NCBI GenBank assembly: GCA_005408345.1
Contig: SEMN01000012.1
Coordinates: 2,058,501 to 2,122,500 of the forward strand
Reading direction: 5' to 3'
From: Macquaria australasica
Taxonomy: Eukaryota; Chordata; Actinopteri; Centrarchiformes; Percichthyidae
DNA length: 64,000 nucleotides
Part shown: piece by piece, positions 45,947-59,900 of the stretch
How the letters are laid out: each line of letters begins with the position of its first letter
Position numbering within the stretch: position 1 is the first letter of the stretch
The notes under the pieces: generated by a model
What the model was told of the DNA's origin: nothing
Database searches by the model: none
Seen by the model: only the letters and a program-made list of their open reading frames with translations
Position numbers and translations under genes: made by a program

Positions 45947-48757
45947 CTGAAGAGCAAACATAAACTGATATTATTCTCCCACACTTTCACACTTGAAGCA
46001 AAATGTTCTATATCTTTTTTTAGATATAGATAGATTTCATAGAACACTGAAAGAACACATCTTTCATTTTATTGAAGACATTTCAGCATAAAAAGTTAAC
46101 AACATTAAGACGGACTAATGAGCTAATTAGTACTAAGTACAGCAGAGGCTGATGTCATTAGTTGTGCAGGTATTTAGTCATTAAGCAGTCATTAAGTGTT
46201 GAACAAAATTAAATTTTGACCTGATGGTAACGCTAGATGAAAAGTCTGAGGATCAAAGTAATTTAATTTTAACCTCCAGGGAGCTTGAATATCTAGTCCA
46301 TCAGTCTATTCAATAGTTGTCAAGATATTTCACTCTGAACCACAAATGTCAGCCTCATGGTGGTGCTACAGGTTAAGTCAGGGGATCACCAAAGTCATTA
46401 GGATTCATCCTATGGGGATCATGAATGTCTGGACAAATGCTCATGGCATGGCATTTCCGTTCCCAGAGCCCTGAAAACATCCACGGATTGGAATTTAGAT
46501 TAAGGAAGTGGTTCGGAAGAAAAGAAAAGAGAAAGTAAAGAGGATATGGGCAAGGAGGGGAAGAAGGATTTGTTTGTTTTTTCTTTTAGCAAGGCCACAG
46601 CTTTTAGTCTTAGAGAATACACCTAATCTAATGCACGTCTAGGTTGTCCCATTGATCAGATTACAGGTATTAAATACCATTGCTGTTACAAATGCAATAT
46701 TAACAATGTCTTCGTTATTATTCTCTTATACTGTTTTCATGCTTAATCAAAAAGTGACAGTTTCTGCTGACGCCTAAAAGTTTGGAGTTGGTTGGTTAAT
46801 AAATGTCACACCATCGTTTCATTTGTTGGAATCATGTTGGATGTTTTTATCATCAAAGCATTCCTCTACAAGGAAACACATAACTCTATAATTAAATGTA
46901 GGAATTGTGCACGGTTTATTTAAACTCAGGTACACACAAATAACTCTGAGATATGCAGTGCAGATCAATATTGGTCAACAGGTAGCCAATTCTTAAACAA
47001 ATTCACTGACTTTGACATTGTTTTACTCCTTGTATATTCTAATAGGATGCTCAAACGTATTGCAGCAGATCACCTGAAACACCTGACGCAGGCTGCACTT
47101 ACAGTTACAGCATATTAAATACATTCTTATGCAATTATACCAGAACACACTTGCCTGCCATTGCAGCAGAAAAAGCTTCCTCCTCTCCCTGAATGCTTCG
47201 GTAAATGACTTAACTAGCCACTAGACACTTCCAGGAGTAACTGGGGATTTCTACAAGCTGATGTTTTGATGCTATGGTCAAGGCTGAACAGGATGAGCCT
47301 GTTATCACATGGGATGGCACGTCATGGCATTCTCAAAAAGTAAAGCATGCAAAGAAAGTGAAAGTAAAATCATTCCTCAATAGGGATTTTTAATCTACTG
47401 AATCTACTGATTCTGAACTGTATGTAGACTCCTCCACACTCTAGCTTACAAAACAGCGCACGCTTGGTTTCACTGTTAAAATCTCGAAAAGTCAAGAAGC
47501 TGGAGAAAAACTTCACGACTGATGTAGCCTATCCTTCATTCACTGAGAAAAGGGCTATGAAGTGGAGCATTTCTATCACCTTTGTTTTTCTAACTTTACT
47601 GACATGTCCTCAATTGTTACAGAATAAAACTGCAAGCTTTTAGGGTGCAAGAAGGAGTTTTCAAATTAGCCAGTGTTAAATGGTTAATTGTTTTTGATGA
47701 TCAAGCGTAAGTGACTAACTATTGTTAATACACATATTATCAGTGCTTCACCCAGTTTACATATGTGAAGTAGGCTACAGGGCCAGATTAACCTGCTGAG
47801 GTACTAGGGAGAAAATAATAAACTGTGGGCCCCTATTTACTCTATACTCTCTGTGCACTGTTTGTGTCTTGCTGCCTCTTAGTAAAGTGCAAACAGCAAA
47901 ATGCAGCTTCAAAAAACCAACCAGTATTCCTTTACTGGAAGACTACCTGCCTAGTTAGTTTGTGGTATTATATATTTTTTCAGGAATATGCACCATGTAA
48001 GCATACCTCGAATAATAAAGGTATTAAAACAGGGCTGCTCTACAAGAGTAGGTAAACAAGCAGGAACCTTGTAGTTTATATCATGCTTTAGTGGTGCATA
48101 GTACTCATAGTATCGAATTGCCAACAGTGAATCTGAGGCCTTTAGGGCCCCTAAGGGTTTGGGGCCCTGGGGTAATTTACACCTCGTGATGTACTAGTTA
48201 GATTTTATATCTTTGGTTGACAAAGCTTTTATTAAGCCGTACTGTAGGCCAGGCCCTATCTTGTGTTTGCAATAGGCCATAAATAGAACAAACAGACTGA
48301 TATCAATGGGTATCAATGGGCGTCCAACTGCATGATAGAGCCCCTAAACACACACACCTGCTTTGTTTGTTTAGGTTGAATGTTCGTCCTGCATTTTCAC
48401 TTTGACATTTGTAGAGGAGTAGATTCTTTTACCCCAATTACCCCCATTTTCATTTTTCACCAGAGACCCAGGAGAAGATACACAGGTCTGAAATCAGACT
48501 GCAGGCAGCCAGACCAATATGTGGCCTTTGTTCCCTGTCTCCTTCCTGCTCTAACTGTCGCTGGCTGTGTTTGACTTTCGCACTGGTGAGCCGTCAGTGG
48601 TGAGCCTTCTCATACGCCTCCTTTCTGTTTTTTTGTTTCGCTCACATTTCGCTGACTTCCCTCTGACTCAAAGAGAGGGGAAAGATACTCGGAGTGAGAG
48701 TAGAAAAAGAGAGGGAGCAGCTAATAAGAGAAAAGAGGGGAAAAAAAAGGTAAAACC
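45947..48757. other. Gap between tmem272-like gene and tm4sf5
   Basis: Mostly AT-rich sequence. It should hold the missing first exon of the tmem272-like gene, which I could not identify. It has a short copy of a dispersed repeat at 46290-46440. The tm4sf5 promoter and 5' UTR should lie in the last few hundred bases (about 48350-48757). No other gene was seen. Confidence 0.5.
46290..46440 (-). repeat. Short reverse copy of the 29598-30112 repeat
   Basis: In reverse complement it reads with the same phrases (GACTATTGAATAG, GTGAAATATC, AGCACCACCATGAGG, GGATGAATCC) as the longer copy at 29598-30112. Confidence 0.65.
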
Positions 48758-51700
48758 ATGTGTTGTACGGGGAAGTGTGCCCGCCTGGTGGGCCTGATCC
48801 TGCTGCCTTCAGCGTTCATCTGCATGATCTCCAACCTGCTGCTGTTCTTCCCCGACGGGCAGAGTCTGGAAAATGATCAGATCTCCTTCCAGGTCTGGCT
48901 CATGGGGGGGCTCATCGGAGGAGGCCTCTTTGTGAGTAAAGGATCATGATCTGTGTACATCTACAGAGTCTGGTTTAATGTTTCATTGCTTGTTTTATTG
49001 GGTTTTCAGTTGTTAATTCTGCTCTGTGCAAACCTGTAAAGTCTCATTGCTTGCTTTTATTGAGTTTTATTGAGTATTATTATTTTGGGGGGGAATAACT
49101 GTAGGACATTGTTTTAAGAAGTATACCAGAATAATTTTATTTTATTGTTTTAGTTTCATTAAACATCATTTTATTTAGATTTCTTTTGAACTGTTGCCTT
49201 ACTTTTGACTTTGTGTGTACTATAATTGTTTGATACCCAGATTCTTCCCAGTAAATAACTCTTAAACTGTACATTTCCCACTGGTGGAGCTTTATCTTAA
49301 AGGAGTATTGAGCTGTCAATCAAAGTCCGGACTGACAAAACTTTATTTAAAATTCTAGTCCAGATCATAAACTATCCAAACATGCTGAGTAACAGGGAAA
49401 CATGAATGAACATATATTAAGGACATTGGGATTTGTCCCTTTGCTGTCTTAGTACAGTCAAACAAGAAGGCATCTTAAAATAAAATATTAAACTTAACAT
49501 AAACTAGATTTTGCTTAAAGATAAAGTACAACATACATTAACTCAAGTACAATTTTTAGGTATTTGTACTTAAATATTTCTATTTGATGCCATATATATA
49601 TATATATACTGAAAATATATATAAATATATTTAAAATTAGCTTACACTTTAATACAACATATAAATATAATGTGTAATAGTATATCGCTCATTTTTTAAC
49701 CATTTTTCTACATTAAGTACTTTTACTTTTGGTACTTTTGGTACGTTTTGCTGATAATACTTAAGTAACATTTACAATACAAGACTTTTATTTAAATAAA
49801 GTATAGTAATACTTCCTCCACCACTGTATATGTGCGACAGAGTCTTATATAGTGTGAAAAACATATTTTACTATAAGGAGAACTTTTAGGGAAACTTTGA
49901 CACCATTGACCGTTAACACCGTTAAGAGATTCAAACATCGTCTGATCTCCTGTACTTCCTCACCAAGGACACACACACACACACACAGACAACAGATCTG
50001 ACTATGTGAGTTACCACCAGCATTATCTTGACATTTTAACGGTCGATAAGGACAATAAATAATTCATAAAAATATAATCTAATAAATGGATCAGAGAGAC
50101 CTTTGAGTCTTGTGGAAGGACACGTCTTTTATCACCGTGATATTACAGAGACCAGGAAGTTGGATGTCTTTCCTCTCCCACCTCTAACTGTGTGGATGTC
50201 ATTGCCTGCCGGGACGAGAGAGTAAAATTCGATTCAGGATTCACAAATATTTGGTTTAAGAGATAAGAGAACACACACACACAAAGACACACTCATATAA
50301 AAGCAAATGTGTAGACAGCATATGTGTGTGTACATTTATGTAGACACAAACACATATATTAAATGCTTGTGAGAAGCTCTTCCTTGCATTTAAAATTCTT
50401 AAAGTAAGACATCACTTGTGATACTCTACGAAAACTAAAAAGAATTTCTATTTTCTACTTTTCAGATGCTGTGCCCGAGCTGTTCAGCTATCAGGGCCGG
50501 GGGCAAGGGTTGCTGCGGAAAAGGTTGCTGTGGCAACCGTTGCCGGGTGAGCAGAGTCACTTGAAAGATTTACATTTATTATGTTAGTGTAGGGACTGGA
50601 CTGATAATGAAGGGTGGTAAAAGGCGAGGGAGAGGGTGATGTCATATCAGAGACCAGAGTACAAACTAGAATTCTGTGTATTTTTGCTGTAATTCGGACA
50701 GTATCGTGTTATTATAGGATTATATTTACTGTACTGTGAATTACTATGTAAAGTCAATACTGTTCATTAAAAGTGTTACAGAAGTAGGGCTGTGCATCTC
50801 CTCCATTACTGAGTGAACAGTACTCACTTCTCTTTAATTATCAGGAACTAGACTGCTAATTAGCTAGTTGTGGAGACAGTCACAGTGAATGGCTCGTCAG
50901 CAATGAACAGCAGTGTAATCTGCCTTTAATTTGTGAATTTTATTTTGTAATTTTGTATTTTTTCTGATTGATATTAGTTATAAACTCTATTTCATTTCCT
51001 CGTTGTTTGAATCATTTTTATATTAGTTTTTGTTGAGTGTGAAAGTTCCTTCTCGACCTGAAAACAGTAGTGTGATGAAAAAAAAAGTCAAGGTCCACTT
51101 GCTTCTCCAGAAGCATTCAACCACGTTTAGCGGTCTTCCTCAGTGGATGTGGTTTGCTCAGTTGTCATAGAGACAGCTCAATATCTATTCGAGCTTTATG
51201 AGTTAACAGAGCAAACTCTGTATGCTGAGGAAGACCATAAAATGCAGTCAAAAGCCCTGAAAAAACTAGTTGGTGAACCTTGGGCTAATTAATTTTTTTG
51301 TCAAACTATTAGTTATATTTTTTGTTTATTTTACATATGTTTATAGTCTTATATACTCTTGTATTAACTGATATTTTGAGATAAAGTGAGCCAAAAAACT
51401 GTTATCTTACCCTTTAAAATAGGGACTACTACTGCTTCCACCACTGTATTGTATTTACACCACTTGTATATTATTCAATTAGAATATCAAATCTTTCCAC
51501 TAGTGAAGCCAAGGCTGCAGTGTGTTTGTGTTTGTCTTAAATCACGTCAAGTCGGGTCAAAGGTATTTCTCTGGCCCTTGGTGACACTGACATCCTTAAA
51601 GGCCCACTTTAGACAAGAAAACAATCCTCAAAAAGGACCTCCTAAAGAGGAAACCCACTTTTAGGGCCTGTAGATGCCAGTAGTTCACATACTCTAAATG

Positions 51701-54700
51701 ACAAAATAGCAAAATAATGATACAGTGTGTTCCCGTCTCTCTTTCAGATGCTGAACTCTGTGTTCTCCTCTGCTTTCGGTCTGGTTGGAGCGATCTACTG
51801 CACCAGTGTGGCCTCAGCCGGTCTGGCTATTGGACCCAAGTGTCGGGTGGCCGGCGACAAATGGGAATACCCCTTTGAAAACCTCGGCACGTGAGTGTTT
51901 CTCCCATCATCACTCATTTAGATGCACCTTTTCTTGGCATGTAGGTGATGCTGCAGAATAACTCCTGTCGCTCATAGTACTCTGACAAATATTTTGCAGC
52001 ACTTCCTCATTTGTATGTGTGTCTGCACGTCTCTGTTATCTCCATCAGCTATATTTACTTTCATTGTCTTTTGTTAGAGCAGCAGAAAAGTTTCAGTTCT
52101 TGATTATAAAAAATAAAAATAAAGAAAAATAAAAAAGCAATATTTTTAAAATCCAGTAGGGGGCAGACTGGACCAGCACTTTCTGTTTCTGTAGCCTGGG
52201 AATTCAGACTCTCATAGTCTGCTTGTCTTTGTAAAAGTATATTGTCAAATGTGATAAACAATAATGTAAACCCTTACTAATGCTTGGAGGGAAATCCTTT
52301 TTATCTTGATCACGTTAAGCTACAGATTATGATTCAGTTGAGGAACAGTTGCTCTAGTATACTTTGTCTCCTTGCTGGCCCGAAAACAATAAGGCTTAAA
52401 ATAAAGCCCAGCCAAAGTGATAATGCTGCGAGGATAACCAGACTGGCACAACTGAGCTTAGGAAGGTAAAACTGAATCACCTGATAGAGGCCCATTAGGC
52501 GATTGGGTTAAATGTTAATAAATATGAGCATGTTGTTAATATGTAGGCTACTGCTGTCCAAGATGACAGCTGTTTAAAGGGCACAAGTGTTTACAGGGAG
52601 GTCGGCAAGTTTGATTACACAATGCATGGTGGGATATTAATATTCAGCCTCAGATGGTCCATCTTCCAGCAAACCTCAATTTCCCCTTTTTTCAGTTTCT
52701 GTTTTTCTATGTGGATTTCTGCTATGTTGAACTCCTGTTTACTGTCTATTCCACTGTGCACAGTGAACAGACATTGGTCATCCGATATGTCCAATAGTGC
52801 CGAAACAATCAGATTTGTCGACCTACAGAAACAAAATCTTGGCTAGGTCTCCCTTGCAAAAGAGCTTTCAACTTCAATGGGACTGAAAGTTAAAAAGTTA
52901 AAAAGAAGAAGTTAAAAATGTCACATTTTTTTGAGCACTTTCTGGACTCCTCAATAACAATAATTTGTTTTAAATGAATAGATCAACATTTTGGGAAATA
53001 CACTTATTGGCTTTCTTGCCGAGAGTTAGATGAGAAGCTTTCTTTCTCCACTCCACACTTGTTCCATCCACCTTCTTACTGACACATTTTTCTTCAACTC
53101 AGTCATCACACTTTTTCTTCCTACATCCCAAACTTGGCCTGCTTCGCACATATTTTCATAATGCTGTGTGTGTCTTGGACCATGCTTATGCTCTACTGCT
53201 GTTCTCCCTCGCAGGGGTAATGGCAGCTACCTTGTAAACCAGACTATGTGGACAACCTGTGAGTACCCTAACAATGCAGTGATGTGGCACGTCGTCCTAT
53301 TCTCCATCCTGCTGTCCATGGGGGTGGTGCAGCTGGTGCTGTGCGGCATCCAGGTGGTAAACGGCTGCTTGGGATGCATCTGCGGGGACTGTCGCGACAG
53401 CAAAGACGTAGGTGAACAAATCTTTGAAATGACACAATGAGTTTTGAACAGTATTTCGGAGCCCGGTAGGTCATGAAAGCTACACAGAGGATCTGGAGTG
53501 GCAATAAAATCTGAAACAATTTTATCAAACTGGACCAAGCCAACGTGAAGAAACATGTTCTGTACTAACTGTTTTGGTAGCTTGAAGTGAGCCAGCTATT
53601 CATAAAAGCTTGTAGAATAACTTGGCCTTATGGCAGCTTCCTGCAGTGTTGCTTTAGTTCTGTTTTGATTGCAGTTGTGGATTTCTATCGGGTCTGCCTC
53701 TGATGGAAAACAGGAAAGTGAAAAAGTTTTGTAGTTTTGATCCTGAGTTGATTATGTATGCAAGGAAGTGGGTGTTGTAGCAAACAGGAAAATGGCTCCA
53801 ACTAGTAAAAGGAACTGCACTAATTTAAAGGAATAGTTTGACATTTTGGGACCACATCGTTTTTACAAATCTGGATCTTTAGAGGTCAGAGGAGTTTGTT
53901 ACCTTTGGACAGAGCCAGACTAGCTGCTTCCTCCTGTTTCCATTATTTGTGCTTAGTTAAGCTGGCTGTTGCTTAAAATCTAGCGTACAAACATGAGAGT
54001 GGTATCAATCTTCTCATCCAAGAAAGGGAATAAACATATTTGCCAAAATGTCAAACTATTCTTTTAAAGAATTTACATTTTATTTTGGTGCAATCACTGA
54101 CTGTAGACACTTAAAAATCCAAAGTCAGACAGAGATTTAAGGCTAAACCCCCAGATGTCATCAAGATTCAATGACTTGCTGGTCATCACATTTTCCAGTT
54201 CTTTCTTAAACATTGTCATACTTTTCTATTGAGATCTGTTTGTTCACTGAAAACAAACATGGCACCATATGACTGATTTGACTCCATAAGGGTACAATAA
54301 ATAAACTGGCAGCTTGGCAGGAAAACTGACAAAGGTCAAAGATCATTTCTAATTTTGTACACGTACTTTTGAATGGAAATATCTACACAAGTTGAAGATT
54401 AAGCTCAGGTTTAGCACATGGTTGAACATATAGTGAGGACTGCTAAAAATGTTTTTGCTGACTTGCATATGGAGTCAAACACTAATAAGGGACATAAGTA
54501 GATCTGAAGGACAGAGCAGTTACTGTACAGGATTCACAAACGTTGTAGTCACACATCCACATGTGTACTGTGTCAACAAAAGTCTACATATTAACATCAT
54601 GCTCACATTTATTGACAGCTCTGTCACTCATCTGAGAGCTCGCTTCCTGCCCCAAACATGAAATAAACATGTGACTTCTGTCCTGTTGCAGGATGAAGGT

Positions 54701-54709
54701 GGACTGTAA
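48758..54709 (+). CDS. tm4sf5: Transmembrane 4 L six family member 5
   Basis: A four-pass L6-family membrane protein of the cell surface and lysosome, tetraspanin-like but a separate family. Exons: 48758-48931, 50466-50546, 51748-51890, 53215-53407 and 54692-54709, giving 202 residues, against 197 in human, all in phase. Start MCCTGKCARLVGL. TM1 is followed by the small loop ending QVWLMGGLIGGGL. The intracellular Cys-rich loop is GKGCCGKGCCGNRCR, very like TM4SF5, then SVFSSAFGLVGAIYC (TM3). The large outer loop has an N-glycosylation site (NQT) and a pair of Cys. TM4 is followed by CGDCRDSKD. The last coding exon is only 18 nt (DEGGL). TM4SF5 is preferred over TM4SF1/4 on the Cys-rich loop and MGGFIGGG-type motif. 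A polyadenylation signal ATTAAA lies at 54984-54989. Confidence 0.9.
49530..49828 (-). repeat. Reverse copy of the 'GTGGTGGAA' teleost repeat in tm4sf5 intron 1
   Basis: It contains AACTCAAGTACAATTTTTAGG, GTACTTTTACTTTTGGTACTTTTGG and CTTCCTCCACCACTG, the same family as 38505-38985 in inverted orientation. An internal (TA)n run lies at 49595-49610. Confidence 0.7.
52972..53045 (+). repeat. Fragment of the 53824-54068 MITE family (tm4sf5 intron 3)
   Basis: ATCAACATTTTGGGAAATAC followed by TTATTGGCTTTCTTGCCGAG and GAGTTAGATGAGAAG matches one end of the element at 53824-54068 in reverse orientation. It is one-ended. Confidence 0.65.
53824..54068. mobile_element. 245-bp MITE with 26-bp inverted ends (tm4sf5 intron 4)
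   Basis: The left end TTTAAAGGAATAGTTTGACA and on to TTTTGG matches the reverse complement of the right end over 26 bp with one mismatch. The body carries phrases common in fish repeats (CAGAGCCAGACTAGCTG, ACATGAGAGTGGTATCAATC). Non-coding. Confidence 0.8.
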
Positions 54710-56904
54710 AAGTGAAGAAGATCGCACGGTTGTGACAGCCACCTTCACAAGGTCCAAGAGGCAATTTCGGCATCTCATTTGTTTCTCAAAGTTTATATTC
54801 GGGGATAGTTCAAACAGGTTTTCTTTTGACCCTCTCTGATGCTTTTGTTTCACACAAAGTCTTTGTCTTAAATGGCTTCTTTTTTTTTTTTAAATATATA
54901 AAGCCTTACTCCATTATTTTATGAATTTTATTCTAGCTGATGGTTTGTGTGTATTGCCTGACTTAGTTTTGGCTGAATTCTTCATTAAAATAATTACTGA
55001 ATTAATAATTCATTTCAACTGAAGACTCCTTATGGGAAGTGTAATTGTAAATAATTATTTGTGTTTGTTTTATGTGCCTCTAGTTGTATACGGTTTATGA
55101 GGTGAATGTGACAACACAATAAGAGCTGATGAATTTAGAAAATATATATTCCGTTATTTACTATTTAGACATGTTTTTATGATTGTATTTGTGCATAATT
55201 ACTTAAATTAACCTCAGATGATGTTAAGTTATCACTTCTATGTGACTATCAACATTACAAAACTAGTGTTCCTGATCCATTTTTATCTTTATGTGTTTTT
55301 TGTGATGTATTTTGCTGCTGTTTTTTCTAGCTTTGTTATTTACGGAAACCTGTTTACTAACTGTGTCACTCTATAACTCTGATTATCCAGTTGAGGAACT
55401 TCTGCAGAATCACTGTTAGGAGCCTCTTTCAATTACTCACCTCATGCTGTGCCCATGCAGCCAGACAGCCAGATCTAACAGGATTATTGTGGGTTGAGAC
55501 AAGGTCAAAGGTCAGAGCGCCCCTTGTGGACCCTGTAGACACTGCAGCTGCATCAACAGTACATGATCTGGACCAGCAGCGCCTGTTAGCATAGGTGCAG
55601 GTTAAGCTCATAATCTTTTGTTGCCATGGAGCTGATTCGTGGTAATTGTTACCTAACTTCCAAGTTAAAAGCCTGTTGCAGAGCTGCACCCAGGTAAATA
55701 TAGACACAGTCTCTTGAGAGAGACCAAATAACCCAAAGCTGTTGACCAAAGTTAAAGCCAAAGACTCTGGCAGTACAGATAAATACATTTAGGTGTGCTT
55801 CAGGGGCCTCATTAATAATGTCTTTTTTTGTTTAAACCCCTTTTCAGTAACAGCCTGATTCCAGTTCCTTGCAAATTTCAAGTGACTTTTGTTTTCAAAC
55901 TGTTCCTGTGTTCACATACTTCCAGGACAGGCAGGGGAAATTATGTAGCTGTGGATATAAGGCCTGTGCCCAACATCTTAGCTAACTGATTGGCCAGCGT
56001 TATGCAGCTCTCTTATATAATGCACAGCACAAAGCGAGGAAGGAGCATAAGTGAGAAGAAATTGGAATAAAAGAATGGTGGGACAAAGGGAGGAAATCGG
56101 GAAAGGGGCCCAGTCTCGGCCACTTCTCATGCAAATCGTAGCCACTCTGAAAGAATCCAGAGAGGACAAACACTGATGTAAGTGCATGCATGCATTGAGG
56201 GGAGCCTTGAAAGACAGGGACAGGTTCCCCCAAAAAATAAAGAGGAGAGGAACAAGAGGGAATGACAACAGGTCAAAAAGACAGTAATTCAAGCACAAAA
56301 TTCTTCTGTTATATCCGCCTTGTGCACTCGCTCAGACCCTGCGGTGAGGCCATTATTTAGAAATGTACCCCTTTCCCAAAACTGAGCCCCTCCTCTCTTG
56401 ATCTTTTTCAGGCTTGACTGGAATAACAAAGAGGAGGCCGAAGGGAAAAACAGGGTGACATGAAGCAGAACTGGCCAGTATGGACCAGACTAGTGAAAAC
56501 AGAAATTGCATAGAGCAGGGCAATAGTACAAGGTACAACAATCAATTTGTGCAAGATGATAAAAGCTTTTAATTTAACTAATATTTCCACAATGGTGTGC
56601 CTGTGCTCCTCTATCACTTTTCCTGTCTGTACCTTGGTTGAAATCTCCTCATCACACCCACAACCGCAGCCTCATTTAAAAGCAACAGTCATGCTGTAAC
56701 CGGTTGCACACATTTCAACTCAGACGCACGTAAGCAATAACTCAGCAGTGTCCACCACCCAATAATTATGACAACCACACTACGAATGACCCAAGTCAAG
56801 CCACAAAGAAGACAGTCAGGCACATTCAGCACGTCTGCAAGCTTATTTATATCCAAAATCATCAATTCATTTTAAAACTACTTTCTGATTATTCAATTGT
56901 ACCT

Positions 56905-56992
56905 TTACACCTCTCTGTAAAGTATGGAAGTATGTGGTCTTGGTGTTGTTTTTAAAAGTGCTCTATAAATAAATTGACTTGACTTAATATCT
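56905..56992 (+). repeat. LINE/SINE-like 3' tail
   Basis: AAAAGTGCTCTATAAATAAATTGACTTGACTT resembles the 3' end of fish L2-type LINEs and the SINEs that share it (general form AAAGTGCTATATAAATAAA plus a short repeated tail). Only the tail is visible. Confidence 0.45.
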
Positions 56993-59900
56993 CACCACAC
57001 TGCACTGATATTCAGCCAGTTGAAAGTGACATTTTATAGTGGGATCACACAAAAAAAGCCTGAAAAGTATGAAGATGGAGCTTCTTTGTCAGGTCTTAAT
57101 TTGGTTCTGCTAAGGTATCAATTGCTTGAAAATGCTGACAGCACCTGTTACTGGCACCATATTATCATATAACCCTGAAACGTGATATTTTACACTTGGA
57201 CCACACATTATTAGGTACCAACAAGACGTAGATTCACTTTTTTTCTTTTTGCATCATAGCTTAATGGCAGCATACATACAAAATGAGCCAGACAAAGTGT
57301 TGAATAACTGAATTAAGTACTGTTGCAAATCCACTAGCCTGGCTCTGTGTGGAGCTGAGAGGTTTAAGTCCAGTACGTTAAATCAAGTCATGCACAAAGA
57401 AAGAGCCCTCAAATCTGCCTTATAAAGGCAAGAGGCAGTAACCACATATTTGGTCAAAATTGAGTAGCTGCAGTAGCTGCTTTTGACTCGCTAGAATTCA
57501 TGTGAGTTAGTGTGATTAATTCAAATGTATTAGGTTGTAAATGAATGCCTTAATTAATTTAATCATACTGATATATTAATATTGAATATTTTATAAATAT
57601 TAATAGTGGACGGACAAACAGACACCTAGCAAAACAATCATTTTGGGGCTACTATATGACGCATGAACTGTAAATCATGAAAATAAAGTTTATTTTCTTA
57701 AACAAACTAGTTAAAATCAACACAAAAAAAAAAGCTGAAAGAACACATTTTGTCACTACATTTGCACTCCCTGAAGTAGGCTATATTCAAAGACAGAGTT
57801 CAATATCTGCATTATTATTTAGGTTCTCTGGCAATGTCTTGTGGGTAAAAATAATCAGTCTAAAAAGGCGTAAAATGAAGGCATTACAACCTTTCTATTT
57901 GTTCTGCAGTTTGACAGCCAGACAGAACATGTTACACCCTTTGTTTTCTCCATTTCACTGCTTCTGTAGTGAAGCCGTTCTGCTCTTTGCCCTCAGATTG
58001 TCTATTTGCTACAGCCAGCACAGCATTATCAGCTGATTTGCATGGCATATAGGATACAACCGTGATTAGACCCTTCCCCCCGTGCACTTCAGGATTAGTG
58101 TAATCACTGAGAACAATAAATGTGTCGGGATTTCTCTTGATGACGTAAACAGGGGCATAGGGCATGGTAAAGAAGCACGAAATGAGTGACATGCTGTACA
58201 GAAGGAGGGGGGGAGCAGGCTGAGGAGAGTAAAGAAGGGTCACAGAGGCTGGAACCGGCCACAAGCGACCTCAGCCAGTCAGTACCGGACCCGGCTCCGC
58301 AGAAACATGCCAACAATAACATCAACAGAAAATCAACAAACTCTGGGTGTGGGAATGTCTGGAGGTCTGAGAGAGGAGGGAGGGAACAAGAGAGAGGGAG
58401 CTGGAGTGGGGAGTAGTAAACATTCACACAGAGGACTAGACTGGTTTGATCCTGCAATTACTTGATTTTAGTCTGTTTACGCAGTATGGTCTCTCATTTT
58501 AAATGCCTGATTTATAGGTCTCTGATTTTAATGTCTTTATCTTGAAATATTTTTTGATATCAGGGCTGAAGAGTAACTTAGTGGCTGGAAAGACTTAGCA
58601 TCTGTCCTGCTTATTTCTTTTTAGCGAGACATGAGCTGTGTTGGTGGAAAAACATTTTTTTAAAACCACTGCAGGGTCAAGACGTTATTATGATGTTTGT
58701 CTCAGAGGCGCTGAAGCGATTTTAAATTAAAATCAGCCTGCATTTAGAGGTCATAATATGGGTGTGACTACACAAACCTCCTTTTTCTGATGCAATGTAA
58801 GTTCATGAAATTCCACATAAAATAAGCAGTAGAAAAGAAATCACCCTTAACACTCTTTCTTAGGATTTAAACAAAGGGGTTTTCAACCTGGGAGTCAGGA
58901 CCCAGTAAGGCGGCGCGATACAAATCTTTACAGGGCTTTTCTCAAATTTTGGCTTTTTTTCCTGGCTTTTCAGCTCTCTAAAACCTTTTCAAATGAAACA
59001 TACATATGGAGAAGGGAACATCACTTTTTGGTTGACGTGCACACTCTGACATAAGCAACCTGTGAGGTGGGGCTGACTATAAAGGGTCACAAGTGGAACA
59101 AAAATAGGAATAGCTGACAATATGGAAGTGACAGTAAATAAAGGTGGAGAAACCTTTGCTCGACCTGGAGATTATTTTCACTCATCATCACCATCCTCCT
59201 GTTGGTCATTTTATTAATTGTCTCATGAATAAGCCATGTAACAAATATAGACTTTTTAATGTAACTTACACATTGCTCCTTTTTTGTATACTTCTGACAA
59301 TTTCAACCCTTTTTCTTAAATAGCACCAGGATTTGTTTGTTAAGTGCATATTTTTTTTTTTTTAACTCAATTACTTAAGTACCAATTGCAGGTTGTGGCA
59401 CTTTAACTGAATACCTCTTTTAGGTGAGACTTTATTATGCCTTTTTTCTTTTCTTTTATACAAAACAACTTAAATTTTTGCCTTAAATATACACACCCAT
59501 TAGGAGCATTTGTCTTTGTTGTTGATTTTTCCTGCACATACATGAGGAGCAACTGGGTGTTCAGACTCTTGCTTCAATACAAGCAAGACTGTTCAGTCTT
59601 GCTCAAGGACAGGGATCAAACCACAAGTCATTGTATATCTATATTATTAATGACTAACCTAATCTACCAGCTGAGCTACAATCCGACTACTTTCACATTT
59701 CTGAGAGATCTATACATCCATTTGTTTACTAAATGCTTTAACGGATGTGTTTTACCTCAGACTGAGTATTTTTAGATTATGGATGGGTTACTTTTGACCC
59801 TCTCCTCTCTCTGCCTCCGTCCTTGCTGCACGTTCACAGCGCTGCTATTCCTGTCTCTCGGCCAGTGGAGCAGTGGCAGTGAGGGTTTAAATTACCAGAG

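Noticed and set aside
53227..53556. 109-codon minus-strand open frame
   Set aside because: Antisense to tm4sf5 exon 4.
57932..58457. Minus-strand open frames of 110 and 117 codons
   Set aside because: They overlap each other in different frames, have no known motif, and lack flanking exons. Probably chance.
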